The notes beneath the pieces were generated by a model that saw only the letters and a program-made list of their open reading frames with translations, was not told where the DNA came from and did no database searches. DNA of 64,000 bases from Streptomyces akebiae (GTDB lineage: Bacteria; Actinomycetota; Actinomycetes; Streptomycetales; Streptomycetaceae), in NCBI RefSeq assembly GCF_019599145.1, contig NZ_CP080647.1:6138001-6202000 (forward strand), read 5' to 3'. Position 1 is the first letter of the stretch; each line of letters begins with the position of its first letter. The position numbers and the translations under genes are program-made. Shown here in pieces: positions 45,774-54,252 of this stretch.

Positions 45774-48700
45774 ATGTCCGTGCACAGCCACACCGCAGCT
45801 CACCACGACGCTGCCACTCCCGAGTTCCCACGCCACGTGGTGACCGCGGTCCTCGTCGCGCACGACGGCGCGCGCTGGCTGCCCGACGCGCTCGCCGGGC
45901 TGCTCGGCCAGGAGCGCCCCGTGCAGAGCGCCATGGCGGCCGACACCGGCAGCGCGGACGAATCCGCCCAGCTCCTCTCCGACGCACTCGGCGCGGACCG
46001 CGTCCTGCACCTCGCCCGACGCACCGGCTTCGGCCAGGCCGTCGAGGAGGCCAACCGCACCGCGGGCGTCCTCACCCAGGACGACCTCGCGTACCTCCGG
46101 CGCCCCAGCGGCTGGGACCCGGTCACCCGCAGCTGGCGCGACGACGCGTACGACATGCCCGAACTCCCCCACGGGGAGCCGGTCCAGTGGCTGTGGCTGC
46201 TGCACGACGACAGCGCCCCCGAACCCGACGCCCTGGCCCAGCTGCTGAGGGTCGTGGAGAACGAACGCGAGCTGGGCCGCGACGACGTCGCCGTCGTCGG
46301 ACCCAAGCTGCGCGGCTGGTACGACCGCCGTCAGCTCCTTGAGGTCGGCGTCACCATCGCCCACTCCGGCCGCCGCTGGACCGGCCTGGACCGCCGCGAG
46401 CAGGACCAGGGACAGCACGACCACGTCAAGCCCAGCCTCGCCGTGTCCACCGCCGGCATGCTGATCCGCCGCGACGTCTTCGAGGAACTGGGCGGCTTCG
46501 ACCGCCGACTGCCCCTCATGCGGGACGACGTCGACCTGTGCTGGCGCGCCACCGCCGCCGGGCACCGCGTGCTCGTCGCCCCCGAGGCGGTCGTCCGACA
46601 CGCCGAGGCCTCCTCGCGCGAGCGCCGCACCGTCGACTGCGTGGGCCGCAGCGCCGCCTCCCCGCACATGGTCGACAAGGCGGGCGCGGTCTACACCCTC
46701 CTCGTCAACTCCCGTACCGCGCAGCTCCCCTGGGTGCTGCTGCGCATCGTCCTCGGCACCCTGCTCAGGATCGTCGCGTACCTCGTCGGCAAGGTCCCCG
46801 GACAGGCCGTCGACGAGATCCGGGGCCTGCTGAGCGTGCTGCTGCGGCCCGAGCGGATCATCGCCGGGCGGCGCAGGAGAGGCCGCTCGCAGCTGGACAA
46901 GGGCGAGCTGCGGCCGCTGTTCCCGCCTCCCGGAGCGACCGTCCGGGCCACCGTCGAACAGGCCGCCGGTGATCTCTTCGGCCGTTCCGACGCCGAGACC
47001 TCCCCGGCCGGACGGCACGGCGGCGCGGTCGAGTCGGGCCCCGGCGACGACGACGCCGAGTTCCTCCAGGTCGAGCAGTTCGCACGGCTCAAGCGCGTCG
47101 CACGCGCCCCCGGGCCCGTGCTCTTCGCTCTGCTGCTGCTCGCCTCGCTCGTCGCCTGCCGCGGACTGCTCGGAGGCGGCGCGCTGGCCGGTGGCACCCT
47201 GCTGCCCGCGCCCGCGGACTCCGCCGAGCTCTGGTCGCGCTACCTGGACGCCTGGCACCCGGTCGGCGCGGGCGGCGCCGAGGCCGCTCCGCCGTATCTG
47301 GCCGTCGTGGCCATGCTCGCCTCGCTGCTGTTCGGCTCCGCCGGACTCGCGGTGACCGTCCTGCTCGTGGCCTCCGTGCCGCTGGCCGGTTTCACCGCGT
47401 ACTTCGCCTCCCGCCCGCTGGTCGAGTCCCGGTTGCTGCGCGCCTGGGCCGCGATCGTGTACGCCTTCCTGCCCGCCGTCACCGGCGCGCTCGCCACCGG
47501 CCGCCTGGGCACCGCCGTCCTCGCGATCCTGCTGCCCCTCATCGCCCGCGCGGGCACCGCGGCCGCCGGGCTCGCGAACAGCACGGGGGCGCGCGGCAGC
47601 TGGCGTGCCACCTGGGCGTACGCGCTGCTGCTGACGATCACCACCGCGTTCACCCCGATCGTGTGGCCCATCGCGCTGCTCCTCGGCCTCGGGCTCCTCG
47701 TCGTCCGCCGCCGCGAGCTCACCGCCTACGGCCCGCGCTTCCTCGCCCAGCTGGGCACCCCGCTGCTGATCCTCGCCCCCTGGTCGCTGACCCTGCTGCC
47801 GTTCGGCTTCTTCCAGGAGGCCGGCCTGGAGTACGCCCCGAGCACGGCCTCGGCGACCGACCTGCTCGGCGTCAGCCCCGGCGGACCCGGCACGGTCGGC
47901 GGGCTGACGCTCATCGGCGTCGTCCTGGCGGCGCTGGCCGCCCTCCTGCGGTCGGAGCGGCAGCCGGCGATCCGGACCGCCTGGACGGCCGCCCTGGTGG
48001 CCCTCGTCCTCGCGGTCCTCTCCAACAGCTCCACCTGGGCCGGCCCCGCGACCCTGGTCTACGGCATCGCCCTCCTCGCCGCCGCCACCCTGGGCGCCGA
48101 CGGGGCCCGCCACCGGGTGGCCGAGCAGAGCTTCGGCTGGCGCCAGCCCGTGGCCGTGCTCATCGCGCTCGCCGCCGCCGTCGGCCCGTTGCTGGCCGCC
48201 GTCGGATGGGTGATCGGCGGCGCCGACGGGCCCCTGGAGCGCCGCGACCCCGTCCAGGTGCCCGCGTTCGTCGCCGAGGAGAGCGGCACCCGCGACCAGG
48301 CCCGCACCCTGGTCCTCGACAGCGACTCCACCGCCGAGGTCGGCTACACCCTGGTCCGCGGTTCCGGCGTCCGCCTCGGCGACGCCGAACTCACCGTCGG
48401 CGCCGGGGAGAACGAGCAGCTCGACAAGGTCGTCGCCAACCTCGTGGCGGGCTCCGGCGCCGACCAGACCGACGAACTCGGTGGCTTCGCCGTGCGTTAC
48501 GTCCTGGTCAGGCCGGGCGCGCCCCGCGAGGTCAGCCGGGTCCTGGACGCCACGCCCGGCCTGAGCAGGCTCAGTCAGCAGGACGGCAGCGCCCTGTGGC
48601 GGGTGGACCGTCAGGTCGCGCGCGTCACCGTCGAGTCCTCCTCCGGCGCACCCAGGGCCGTCGCCGCGGGCCCCGTCGAGGTGCACACCACCATTCCGTC

Positions 48701-49403
48701 CGGCGGCTCGGGCCGGGTCCTGCGTCTCGCCGACACCGCCGACGAGTCCTGGACGGCCACCCTCGACGGCAAGCCGCTCACGCCGACCACGGTCGACGGC
48801 TGGGCCCAGGGCTTCCAACTGCCCGTCGACGGCGGCAGGCTGGACGTCACCTTCGACGCCCCGGTGACCCACACCGGCTGGCTGTGGACCCAGGGCTCGC
48901 TCGCCGTCGTCCTCGTGGTCCTCGCCCTGCCCGGCCGCCGCCGTGACGTCGACGACGACCTCCCCGACGAGCCCGTCGCCGTGCCCGCCCAGGACCTCAC
49001 CGGCGACGGCCGACGCGCCCGCCGACTGCGCGCCCAGGCGGAGGCGGAGGCCGAACAGTCCGCCGACGCCGGCCTGCCGGCCCCCGTGCCGGAGGCCCCG
49101 GTCGCGGCCCCTGTCCCGCAGCAGCAGACGTACGGGGAGTGGGCGACCGGGGACCCAGTGGGCGCCGAGTACGGCCACTACGACCCGGCCTACCAGGGCG
49201 GACAGCAGTACCCGACGGGCACCTACGACCAGCAGCACTACCAGGGCGACCCCTACCAGGGCGGCCAGTACGACCCGTACGCCACCTACGGCGGCAACAC
49301 GGCCTCGTACGACCAGACGTACGCCCAGGGCTACGACGCGACGTACGACCCGTCGCACGGCACCGGCGCCGACACCGAGCGCCCCGACGGGAGCCAGCAG
49401 TGA
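45774..49403 (+). CDS. very large membrane glycosyltransferase, GT2 domain plus polytopic region and Tyr/Gln/Gly tail
   Basis: A 1209-residue protein. Residues ~20-300 are a GT2 domain (VVTAVLVAHDGARWLPDALAGLL, WLWLLHDDSAPEPDAL, MRDDVDLCWRATAAGHRV). About 12 membrane helices follow (440-820), then an extracytoplasmic beta-rich part (830-1030), a last helix near 1035-1050, and a ~150-residue cytoplasmic tail ending in about 90 residues rich in Tyr, Gln and Gly (repeated YQGG, QQYP, YDP). The sugar and acceptor are unknown. The stop overlaps the next gene by four bases, so the two are coupled. No ribosome site is obvious at the ATG. Confidence 0.88.
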   Translation: MSVHSHTAAHHDAATPEFPRHVVTAVLVAHDGARWLPDALAGLLGQERPVQSAMAADTGSADESAQLLSDALGADRVLHLARRTGFGQAVEEANRTAGVLTQDDLAYLRRPSGWDPVTRSWRDDAYDMPELPHGEPVQWLWLLHDDSAPEPDALAQLLRVVENERELGRDDVAVVGPKLRGWYDRRQLLEVGVTIAHSGRRWTGLDRREQDQGQHDHVKPSLAVSTAGMLIRRDVFEELGGFDRRLPLMRDDVDLCWRATAAGHRVLVAPEAVVRHAEASSRERRTVDCVGRSAASPHMVDKAGAVYTLLVNSRTAQLPWVLLRIVLGTLLRIVAYLVGKVPGQAVDEIRGLLSVLLRPERIIAGRRRRGRSQLDKGELRPLFPPPGATVRATVEQAAGDLFGRSDAETSPAGRHGGAVESGPGDDDAEFLQVEQFARLKRVARAPGPVLFALLLLASLVACRGLLGGGALAGGTLLPAPADSAELWSRYLDAWHPVGAGGAEAAPPYLAVVAMLASLLFGSAGLAVTVLLVASVPLAGFTAYFASRPLVESRLLRAWAAIVYAFLPAVTGALATGRLGTAVLAILLPLIARAGTAAAGLANSTGARGSWRATWAYALLLTITTAFTPIVWPIALLLGLGLLVVRRRELTAYGPRFLAQLGTPLLILAPWSLTLLPFGFFQEAGLEYAPSTASATDLLGVSPGGPGTVGGLTLIGVVLAALAALLRSERQPAIRTAWTAALVALVLAVLSNSSTWAGPATLVYGIALLAAATLGADGARHRVAEQSFGWRQPVAVLIALAAAVGPLLAAVGWVIGGADGPLERRDPVQVPAFVAEESGTRDQARTLVLDSDSTAEVGYTLVRGSGVRLGDAELTVGAGENEQLDKVVANLVAGSGADQTDELGGFAVRYVLVRPGAPREVSRVLDATPGLSRLSQQDGSALWRVDRQVARVTVESSSGAPRAVAAGPVEVHTTIPSGGSGRVLRLADTADESWTATLDGKPLTPTTVDGWAQGFQLPVDGGRLDVTFDAPVTHTGWLWTQGSLAVVLVVLALPGRRRDVDDDLPDEPVAVPAQDLTGDGRRARRLRAQAEAEAEQSADAGLPAPVPEAPVAAPVPQQQTYGEWATGDPVGAEYGHYDPAYQGGQQYPTGTYDQQHYQGDPYQGGQYDPYATYGGNTASYDQTYAQGYDATYDPSHGTGADTERPDGSQQ

Positions 49404-50929
49404 ACCGCCAGACCCTGTCCCTGATCGCCGGCGCGACCGCCCTCGCCGCCGTCACCGGCTTCGCCACGCTCTCCGCGCCCGACACCTCGGGCGGCGAGAC
49501 CACGGCGAAGGCGGCCGCCCAACTGCCCGTGCAGCGCACGAGCCTGCTCTGCCCCCAGCCGAGCACCTCGGACCTCGCGGAGACGGCGTACACCGCCTTC
49601 ACCCCCGTCACCGAGGGCACCGGCGGCGAAGGCGGCGCCGAACTCGTCGCGGCGGGCGGGGGATCGACAACCCCCGACACGGGCGACGACGGCGACAAGG
49701 ACGACAAGGGCGACAAGGGCGGCAAGGACAAGGCCGCCAAGCCGGTCATCGAGGCCAAGGAGCCCGGCAAGCCCGTCGCCGACGACACCGACGGCGGTGA
49801 CTCGCCCGCGCTGATCGGCACGGCCGAGGGGAAGTTCGCGCCCGGCTGGACGGTCCAGGAGACCACCGAGGTCGCCGCCGGCACCGGCCGCGGGCTGCTC
49901 GGCGTCAGCTGTACCGCCCCCGACACGGAGTTCTGGTTCCCGGGCGCGAGCACGGCCGCGGGCCGCACCGACTACGTCCACCTCGTCAACCCGGACGACT
50001 CGGCCGCCGTCGTCGACATCGAACTCTTCGGCAAGGACGGCGCCCTGAAGTCCACGGTCGGCGACGGCATCACGGTGCAGCCCAGCTCCGACGAGCCGGT
50101 CCTGCTGTCGACGCTCGCCACGGCGAAGGAGGCCGACCTCACGGTCCATGTCAACGTCCGCAGCGGCCGGGTCGCCGCCGCGGTCCAGGCCCTCGACGAC
50201 AAGCAGGGCGGCGACTGGCTGTCCGCCGCGGCCGACCCCGCCGGCAGCCTCGTCCTCCCCGGCATCCCGCGGGACGCCACCTCGGTCACCCTCGTCGCCT
50301 TCGCCCCCGGCGAGACCGACGCCGACCTGAAGCTCCGTCTCGCCTCCCCCAACGGCCCGATCACCCCGGCCGGCAACGAGACGCTGCACGTCAAGGGCGG
50401 CATGACCGCCACCGCCGACCTGGGCGACATCACGCGCGGCGAGCCCGGTTCCCTCATCCTCACCCCCACCGACCGGGCCGTCCCGGTGGTGGCCGCCCTC
50501 CGCGTCGTCCGGGGCAAGGGCGTCGCCCGGGAGACGGCCTTCATCCCGGCGACCCGCGCGGTCGGTGCGCGCGCCACGGTCGCCGACAACCGCGCCAAGG
50601 GCACCACCCTGGCCCTCACCGCGCCCACCGGTGCGGCCAAGGTCAAGGTCACCGCGTCCGCGGGCAGCGGGGGTGGCGAGGCCACGACGAAGACCTTCAC
50701 GATCAAGGCCGGCACCACCCAGAACGTCGAGATGCCCGCGCCGAACGGCCTCAAGGGCACCTACGCCCTCACCGTGGAGTCCACGTCCGGCGGCCCCGTC
50801 CACGCCTCACGCACCCTCGAATCCAAACTCGACAGCGTCCCCGCCTTCACCATCCAGACCCTCCCGGACGACCGAGGCATGGTGGCCGTCCCGGAGGCCC
50901 GCCAGGACCTGTCGATCTTGCAGCGTTAG
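49400..50929 (+). CDS. secreted DUF5719-type protein coupled to the glycosyltransferase
   Basis: A 509-residue protein with an N-terminal signal or anchor (LSLIAGATALAAVTGFATL, residues 5-23). A Lys/Asp/Gly-rich linker follows (about 95-130), then a long beta-rich extracellular region with a single early Cys pair (LLCPQPS, GVSCTAP). It starts at GTG overlapping the glycosyltransferase stop (GTGA). The family is uncharacterised; I associate it with DUF5719 by context and composition. It is likely an extracytoplasmic partner of the glycosyltransferase. Confidence 0.75.
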   Translation: MNRQTLSLIAGATALAAVTGFATLSAPDTSGGETTAKAAAQLPVQRTSLLCPQPSTSDLAETAYTAFTPVTEGTGGEGGAELVAAGGGSTTPDTGDDGDKDDKGDKGGKDKAAKPVIEAKEPGKPVADDTDGGDSPALIGTAEGKFAPGWTVQETTEVAAGTGRGLLGVSCTAPDTEFWFPGASTAAGRTDYVHLVNPDDSAAVVDIELFGKDGALKSTVGDGITVQPSSDEPVLLSTLATAKEADLTVHVNVRSGRVAAAVQALDDKQGGDWLSAAADPAGSLVLPGIPRDATSVTLVAFAPGETDADLKLRLASPNGPITPAGNETLHVKGGMTATADLGDITRGEPGSLILTPTDRAVPVVAALRVVRGKGVARETAFIPATRAVGARATVADNRAKGTTLALTAPTGAAKVKVTASAGSGGGEATTKTFTIKAGTTQNVEMPAPNGLKGTYALTVESTSGGPVHASRTLESKLDSVPAFTIQTLPDDRGMVAVPEARQDLSILQR

Positions 50930-50980
50930 GGGGTGGCTGATCAGGCCCCGCGGGTCTGGAAGAGCTCGGGGCGCGGCCCC

Positions 50981-51015
50981 GCTCCTTTCAGGGGCGCGGG
51001 GAACTGCGCGAGACC
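50981..51015. repeat. dispersed 3'-end repeat, copy 6
   Basis: TTTCAGGGGCGCGGGGAACTGCGCGAGAC with a partial left arm, between convergent stops. An 11-base C homopolymer follows at 51026-51036. Confidence 0.8.
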
Positions 51016-51046
51016 CTCCCGGGCGCCCCCCCCCCCGCCACGCCAG

Positions 51047-51502
51047 TCAGTCCTCCCCGTACCGCGGATCCACAGTCTCCGGATTCAGCCCCAACAACTC
51101 GGCCACCTGCTCCACCACGACCTCGTGCACCAGCGCGGCCCGCTCGTCCCGCCCCTTGGTACGAATCTCCACCGGCCGCCGGTACACGACCACCCGGGCC
51201 GGCCGCCCCTCACGCGCCACCACGATCCCCCCGAGCGGCACCGCCTCGTCGTTCCACGCCCCGTCGGAGGGCCCGTCGAGCCGCGGCACCTCCAGCACGA
51301 GGAAGTCGATGTCAGCCAGCTGCGGCCACCGCCGCTCCAGCCGCTCCACGGAGTCCTGCACGAGATCAGCGAACACGTCCGCACGACTCGCCGCGAGCGG
51401 CACCTGCGGCGGCGCGATGGGCCCGCGCATCCCCCTGCCGTGCCGATCTCGGCGGCGGGGCCCGGGTGCGGAGGCGGCACGAGGCGGTACGAGGTTGTCC
51501 AT
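51047..51502 (-). CDS. zincin-like metallopeptidase-family protein with altered metal motif
   Basis: A 151-residue protein of the small actinobacterial metallopeptidase (PF06262-like, Rv3259-type) family. Recognisable parts are VFADLVQDSVERLERRWPQLADIDFLVLEVP and a C-terminal helix where a HExxH motif is expected. Here it reads VHEVVVEQVAELL, so the His-Glu start is kept but the second His is replaced. Either zinc binding differs or the protein is not a peptidase. ATG 51502 is preferred over codons upstream. It converges with the DUF5719-type gene. Confidence 0.75.
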   Translation of the reverse strand: MDNLVPPRAASAPGPRRRDRHGRGMRGPIAPPQVPLAASRADVFADLVQDSVERLERRWPQLADIDFLVLEVPRLDGPSDGAWNDEAVPLGGIVVAREGRPARVVVYRRPVEIRTKGRDERAALVHEVVVEQVAELLGLNPETVDPRYGED

Positions 51503-51847
51503 CACCTGTGAAGCGTAGTCCCCGCGTGGTCCGCCCGCCCGGCTCCACACTCCCGACCGCGCTTCCGACCCGAGGCCACTGACCCGGCATGTCCAACCGG
51601 CTCGCCGTGCGGCGGTGCCCCGGCGCGCCGTACGGCCTGTCGCGGGATGACCATTCCGGCCAAGGTTGGGCTCGTTTCCGTAACTCCACGAACCGGCGAA
51701 CTCACGCCAATTGGCCTGGTTTATGCCGAAAATTGATCGGACTCGGCGCCGTTCGGCATCCCGGACGCGGGGTTACTTGCAGGTCAACGCGGTGGGTTCG
51801 GAGGGGCGTGTGGGGCGTTTCACAGCACGACACGGTGGAGTGACCTG
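51503..51847. other. 345-base divergent promoter region with a long inverted repeat
   Basis: No supported gene between the zincin-like and DUF3499 genes. It includes an AT-richer patch (TTTATGCCGAAAATTGATCGG, from about 51720) and an 8-base perfect inverted repeat ATGCCGAA (51723-51730) / TTCGGCAT (51752-51759) with a 21-base spacer. Confidence 0.5.
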
Positions 51848-52270
51848 GTGCAGAGTCGTCGCGGCCCGCTCAAGAGTGCGGTACCGTCCAACGTCGTGAG
51901 CCCTGTACGTCGCTGTTCGCGCACCGCTTGCGGCCGCCCCGCCGTCGCGACGCTGACGTACGTCTACGCCGACTCGACCGCGGTCCTCGGCCCCCTCGCC
52001 ACCTACGCCGAACCCCACTGCTACGACCTGTGCGCCGAGCACTCCGAGCGCCTCACCGCGCCGCGCGGCTGGGAGGTCGTACGGCTGCTGGACGCCTCGG
52101 CCCCCGCGCGCCCCAGCGGTGACGACCTGGAGGCGCTCGCCAACGCCGTGCGTGAGGCGGCCCGTCCGCAGCAGCGTGCGGCCGAGGCCGGTGGGGGCGC
52201 GCGTTCGGCCGATCCGATGGAGGTCGCCCGCCGCGGCCATCTCCGGGTCCTGCGCTCGCCCGACAACTGA
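51848..52270 (+). CDS. DUF3499 family protein
   Basis: A 140-residue actinobacterial protein of unknown function. The conserved core begins SPVRRCSRTACGRPAVATLTYVYADSTAVLGPLATYAEPHCYDLCAEHSERL, with two Cys pairs that look like a small zinc ribbon, followed by a polar tail. GTG 51848 has GGAG seven bases upstream; a GTG at 51896, where the conserved core starts, is an alternative. A homologue sits next to manB (Rv3258c) in mycobacteria as I recall. Confidence 0.85.
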   Translation: MQSRRGPLKSAVPSNVVSPVRRCSRTACGRPAVATLTYVYADSTAVLGPLATYAEPHCYDLCAEHSERLTAPRGWEVVRLLDASAPARPSGDDLEALANAVREAARPQQRAAEAGGGARSADPMEVARRGHLRVLRSPDN

Positions 52271-52474
52271 CCTCACGCGCGGGGCCGTTGTGGTGACCCC
52301 GTAGCCCTGCCCGCCGTCGTGCCCCGTCGCCGATTGCAGCCGTGGCTCTTTCCGTTCGCGCCGTCCCGCTCGGTGGCGCACGGCTGTTGACGTCGGGTCG
52401 GCGCGGACGCGATCATTCCGGGTGCCCGTGCCGTGAGAAGCCGCTTCCGCATCGCGGAATTCCGGGAGGCTCCC

Positions 52475-54091
52475 GTGTACGTCCAGCAACTGGAACCCGT
52501 GGCCGGTTCTCTCGGCCTGTCCGCCCTCGTCGCGACCCTGCCTCTCGTCACCGTCCTGGTGCTGCTCGGCGGGGTGCGACTGAAGGCCCATCTGGCAGGC
52601 CTGATCGGCCTTGTGGCGGCCGTTCTGGTCGCCTGGATCGCCTTCCGCATGCCGCTCGGCCAGACGCTGTCCAGCGCCGCCCAGGGGGCCGCATTCGGCC
52701 TCTTCCCGATCATGTGGATCGTCGTCAACGCCCTGTGGGTGTACCGGATGACCGTCCACACCCGGCACTTCGACATCCTGCGCCGCTCCTTCGGACGGCT
52801 CTCCGACGATCCGCGCATCCAGGCGCTCGTCGTCGCCTTCTGCTTCGGCGCGCTCCTGGAAGCCCTCGCCGGCTTCGGCGCGCCGGTCGCCATCTGCTCC
52901 GTCATGCTCGTCGCGCTCGGCTTCGAACCGGTGAAGGCGGCCGTGGTCGCCCTGGTCGCCAACACCGCGCCCGTCGCCTTCGGCGCCATGGGCACCCCGG
53001 TCGTCACCCTCGCCCAGGTCACCGAACTGCCCCTGGACACCGTGGCGTCCGTGGTCGGCCGTCAGACACCGCTGCTCGCCCTCGTCGTGCCCCTGGTCCT
53101 GGTCTGGCTCGTCGACGGGCGGCGCGGGCTGCGCGAGACCTGGGTACCCGCCCTCGCGTGCGGACTCGCCTTCGCCGTCGGCCAGTTCATCGCCTCCAAC
53201 CACGTCTCCGCGCAACTCGCCGACATCGGTGCCGCCTTGCTGGGCGCGGGCGCCCTCGTCGCCGTACCGCACGCCCGCCGACCCGCCGCCGAGCCCGTAC
53301 GCTCCGCCGCCCTGACCGGCGTACGCAGCGAGGACCTCGACGAGCAGGACCCGCCACGCGAAGTCGCACGCGCCTACGCCCCGTACGCGCTGATCGTCGT
53401 GATCTTCTCCGTCGCCCAGATCCCCGTGGTGAAGGACTGGCTGGCCGGGGCGACCCGGACGTACGACTGGCCCTTCCTGAACGTCGCGGCCCCCGAGGGC
53501 GACCTTGTGGGCGGCAACGTCTTCACCTGGCCCATCGTGTCCACCGGCGGCACACTGGTGCTGCTCGCCGGGGTGTGCACGGCCGTGGTCCTGGGGGTCC
53601 ACGCGCGCGTGGCGGTCAGGGAGTGGGCGGCGACGGTCCACGAACTGCGGTTCGCGATCCTCACCGTGACGTCCGTGCTCGCCCTCGCCCACGTCATGAA
53701 CCTCTCCGGACAGGCCGCCACCATCGGCCACTTCGTGGCGGCGGCCGGCGCGGGACTCGCCTTCCTGTCGCCCGTGCTCGGCTGGTTCGGCGTCGCGGTC
53801 TCCGGCTCCGACACCTCGGCCAACGCCCTGTTCGGCGCCCTCCAGGTGAGCGCGGCCCGCGAGTCGGGCCTGTCCCCGGAACTGCTCGCCGCCGCCAACA
53901 GCTCCGGCGGAGTCCTCGGCAAGATGATCTCCCCGCAGAACCTGACCATCGCCTGTGCCGCCGTCGGCCTCGCCGGGCGCGAGGGCGACCTGCTGCGCAA
54001 GGTACTGCCGTGGAGTCTGGGACTGTTGCTGGTGATGTGCCTGATCGTGGTGGGGCAGAGCACGCCCGTACTGGAATGGATGCTTCCCTGA
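52475..54091 (+). CDS. L-lactate permease (LctP family)
   Basis: A 538-residue, 12-14-helix transporter of the LctP/LldP family taking up L-lactate or glycolate with protons. Family segments are FGLFPIMWIVVNALWVYRMTV, FGALLEALAGFGAPVAI, NTAPVAFGAMGTPVV, and SGSDTSANALFGALQVSAA with SSGGVLGKMISPQNL near the end. GTG 52475 has GGGAGG five bases upstream, better than the GTG at 52433. The stop codon is the first base triplet of a degenerate 16-base tandem repeat. It interrupts the DUF3499-manB pair known from other actinobacteria. Confidence 0.93.
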   Translation: MYVQQLEPVAGSLGLSALVATLPLVTVLVLLGGVRLKAHLAGLIGLVAAVLVAWIAFRMPLGQTLSSAAQGAAFGLFPIMWIVVNALWVYRMTVHTRHFDILRRSFGRLSDDPRIQALVVAFCFGALLEALAGFGAPVAICSVMLVALGFEPVKAAVVALVANTAPVAFGAMGTPVVTLAQVTELPLDTVASVVGRQTPLLALVVPLVLVWLVDGRRGLRETWVPALACGLAFAVGQFIASNHVSAQLADIGAALLGAGALVAVPHARRPAAEPVRSAALTGVRSEDLDEQDPPREVARAYAPYALIVVIFSVAQIPVVKDWLAGATRTYDWPFLNVAAPEGDLVGGNVFTWPIVSTGGTLVLLAGVCTAVVLGVHARVAVREWAATVHELRFAILTVTSVLALAHVMNLSGQAATIGHFVAAAGAGLAFLSPVLGWFGVAVSGSDTSANALFGALQVSAARESGLSPELLAAANSSGGVLGKMISPQNLTIACAAVGLAGREGDLLRKVLPWSLGLLLVMCLIVVGQSTPVLEWMLP

Positions 54092-54149
54092 GGCTCCTCC
54101 GTTCCGAGCCTCCGCTCTGAGGCTCCTCCGCTCTGAGGCTCTTCCGCCG
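54089..54149. repeat. degenerate 16-base tandem repeat starting at a stop codon
   Basis: Units TGAGGCTCCTCCGTTC, CGAGCCTCCGCTC (short), TGAGGCTCCTCCGCTC and TGAGGCTCTTCCGCCG; the first TGA is the lactate permease stop. Confidence 0.85.
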
Positions 54150-54252
54150 GACCTGCGCCGTCCCCGGCGGCGACCTGGAGGTCCCACCGTCGGCCGTCGG
54201 CCCGCCCGGGTAGTTTGGGGTGATCCGGTGGGGACTTCAGGAGGGCGTGGCC

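Noticed and set aside
45186..49358. A 1390-codon open frame on the minus strand opposite the large glycosyltransferase
   Set aside because: It is the mirror of a real gene in GC-rich DNA, with repetitive Arg/Gly/Ala composition and no family motif. The plus-strand protein has clear GT2 and membrane features.
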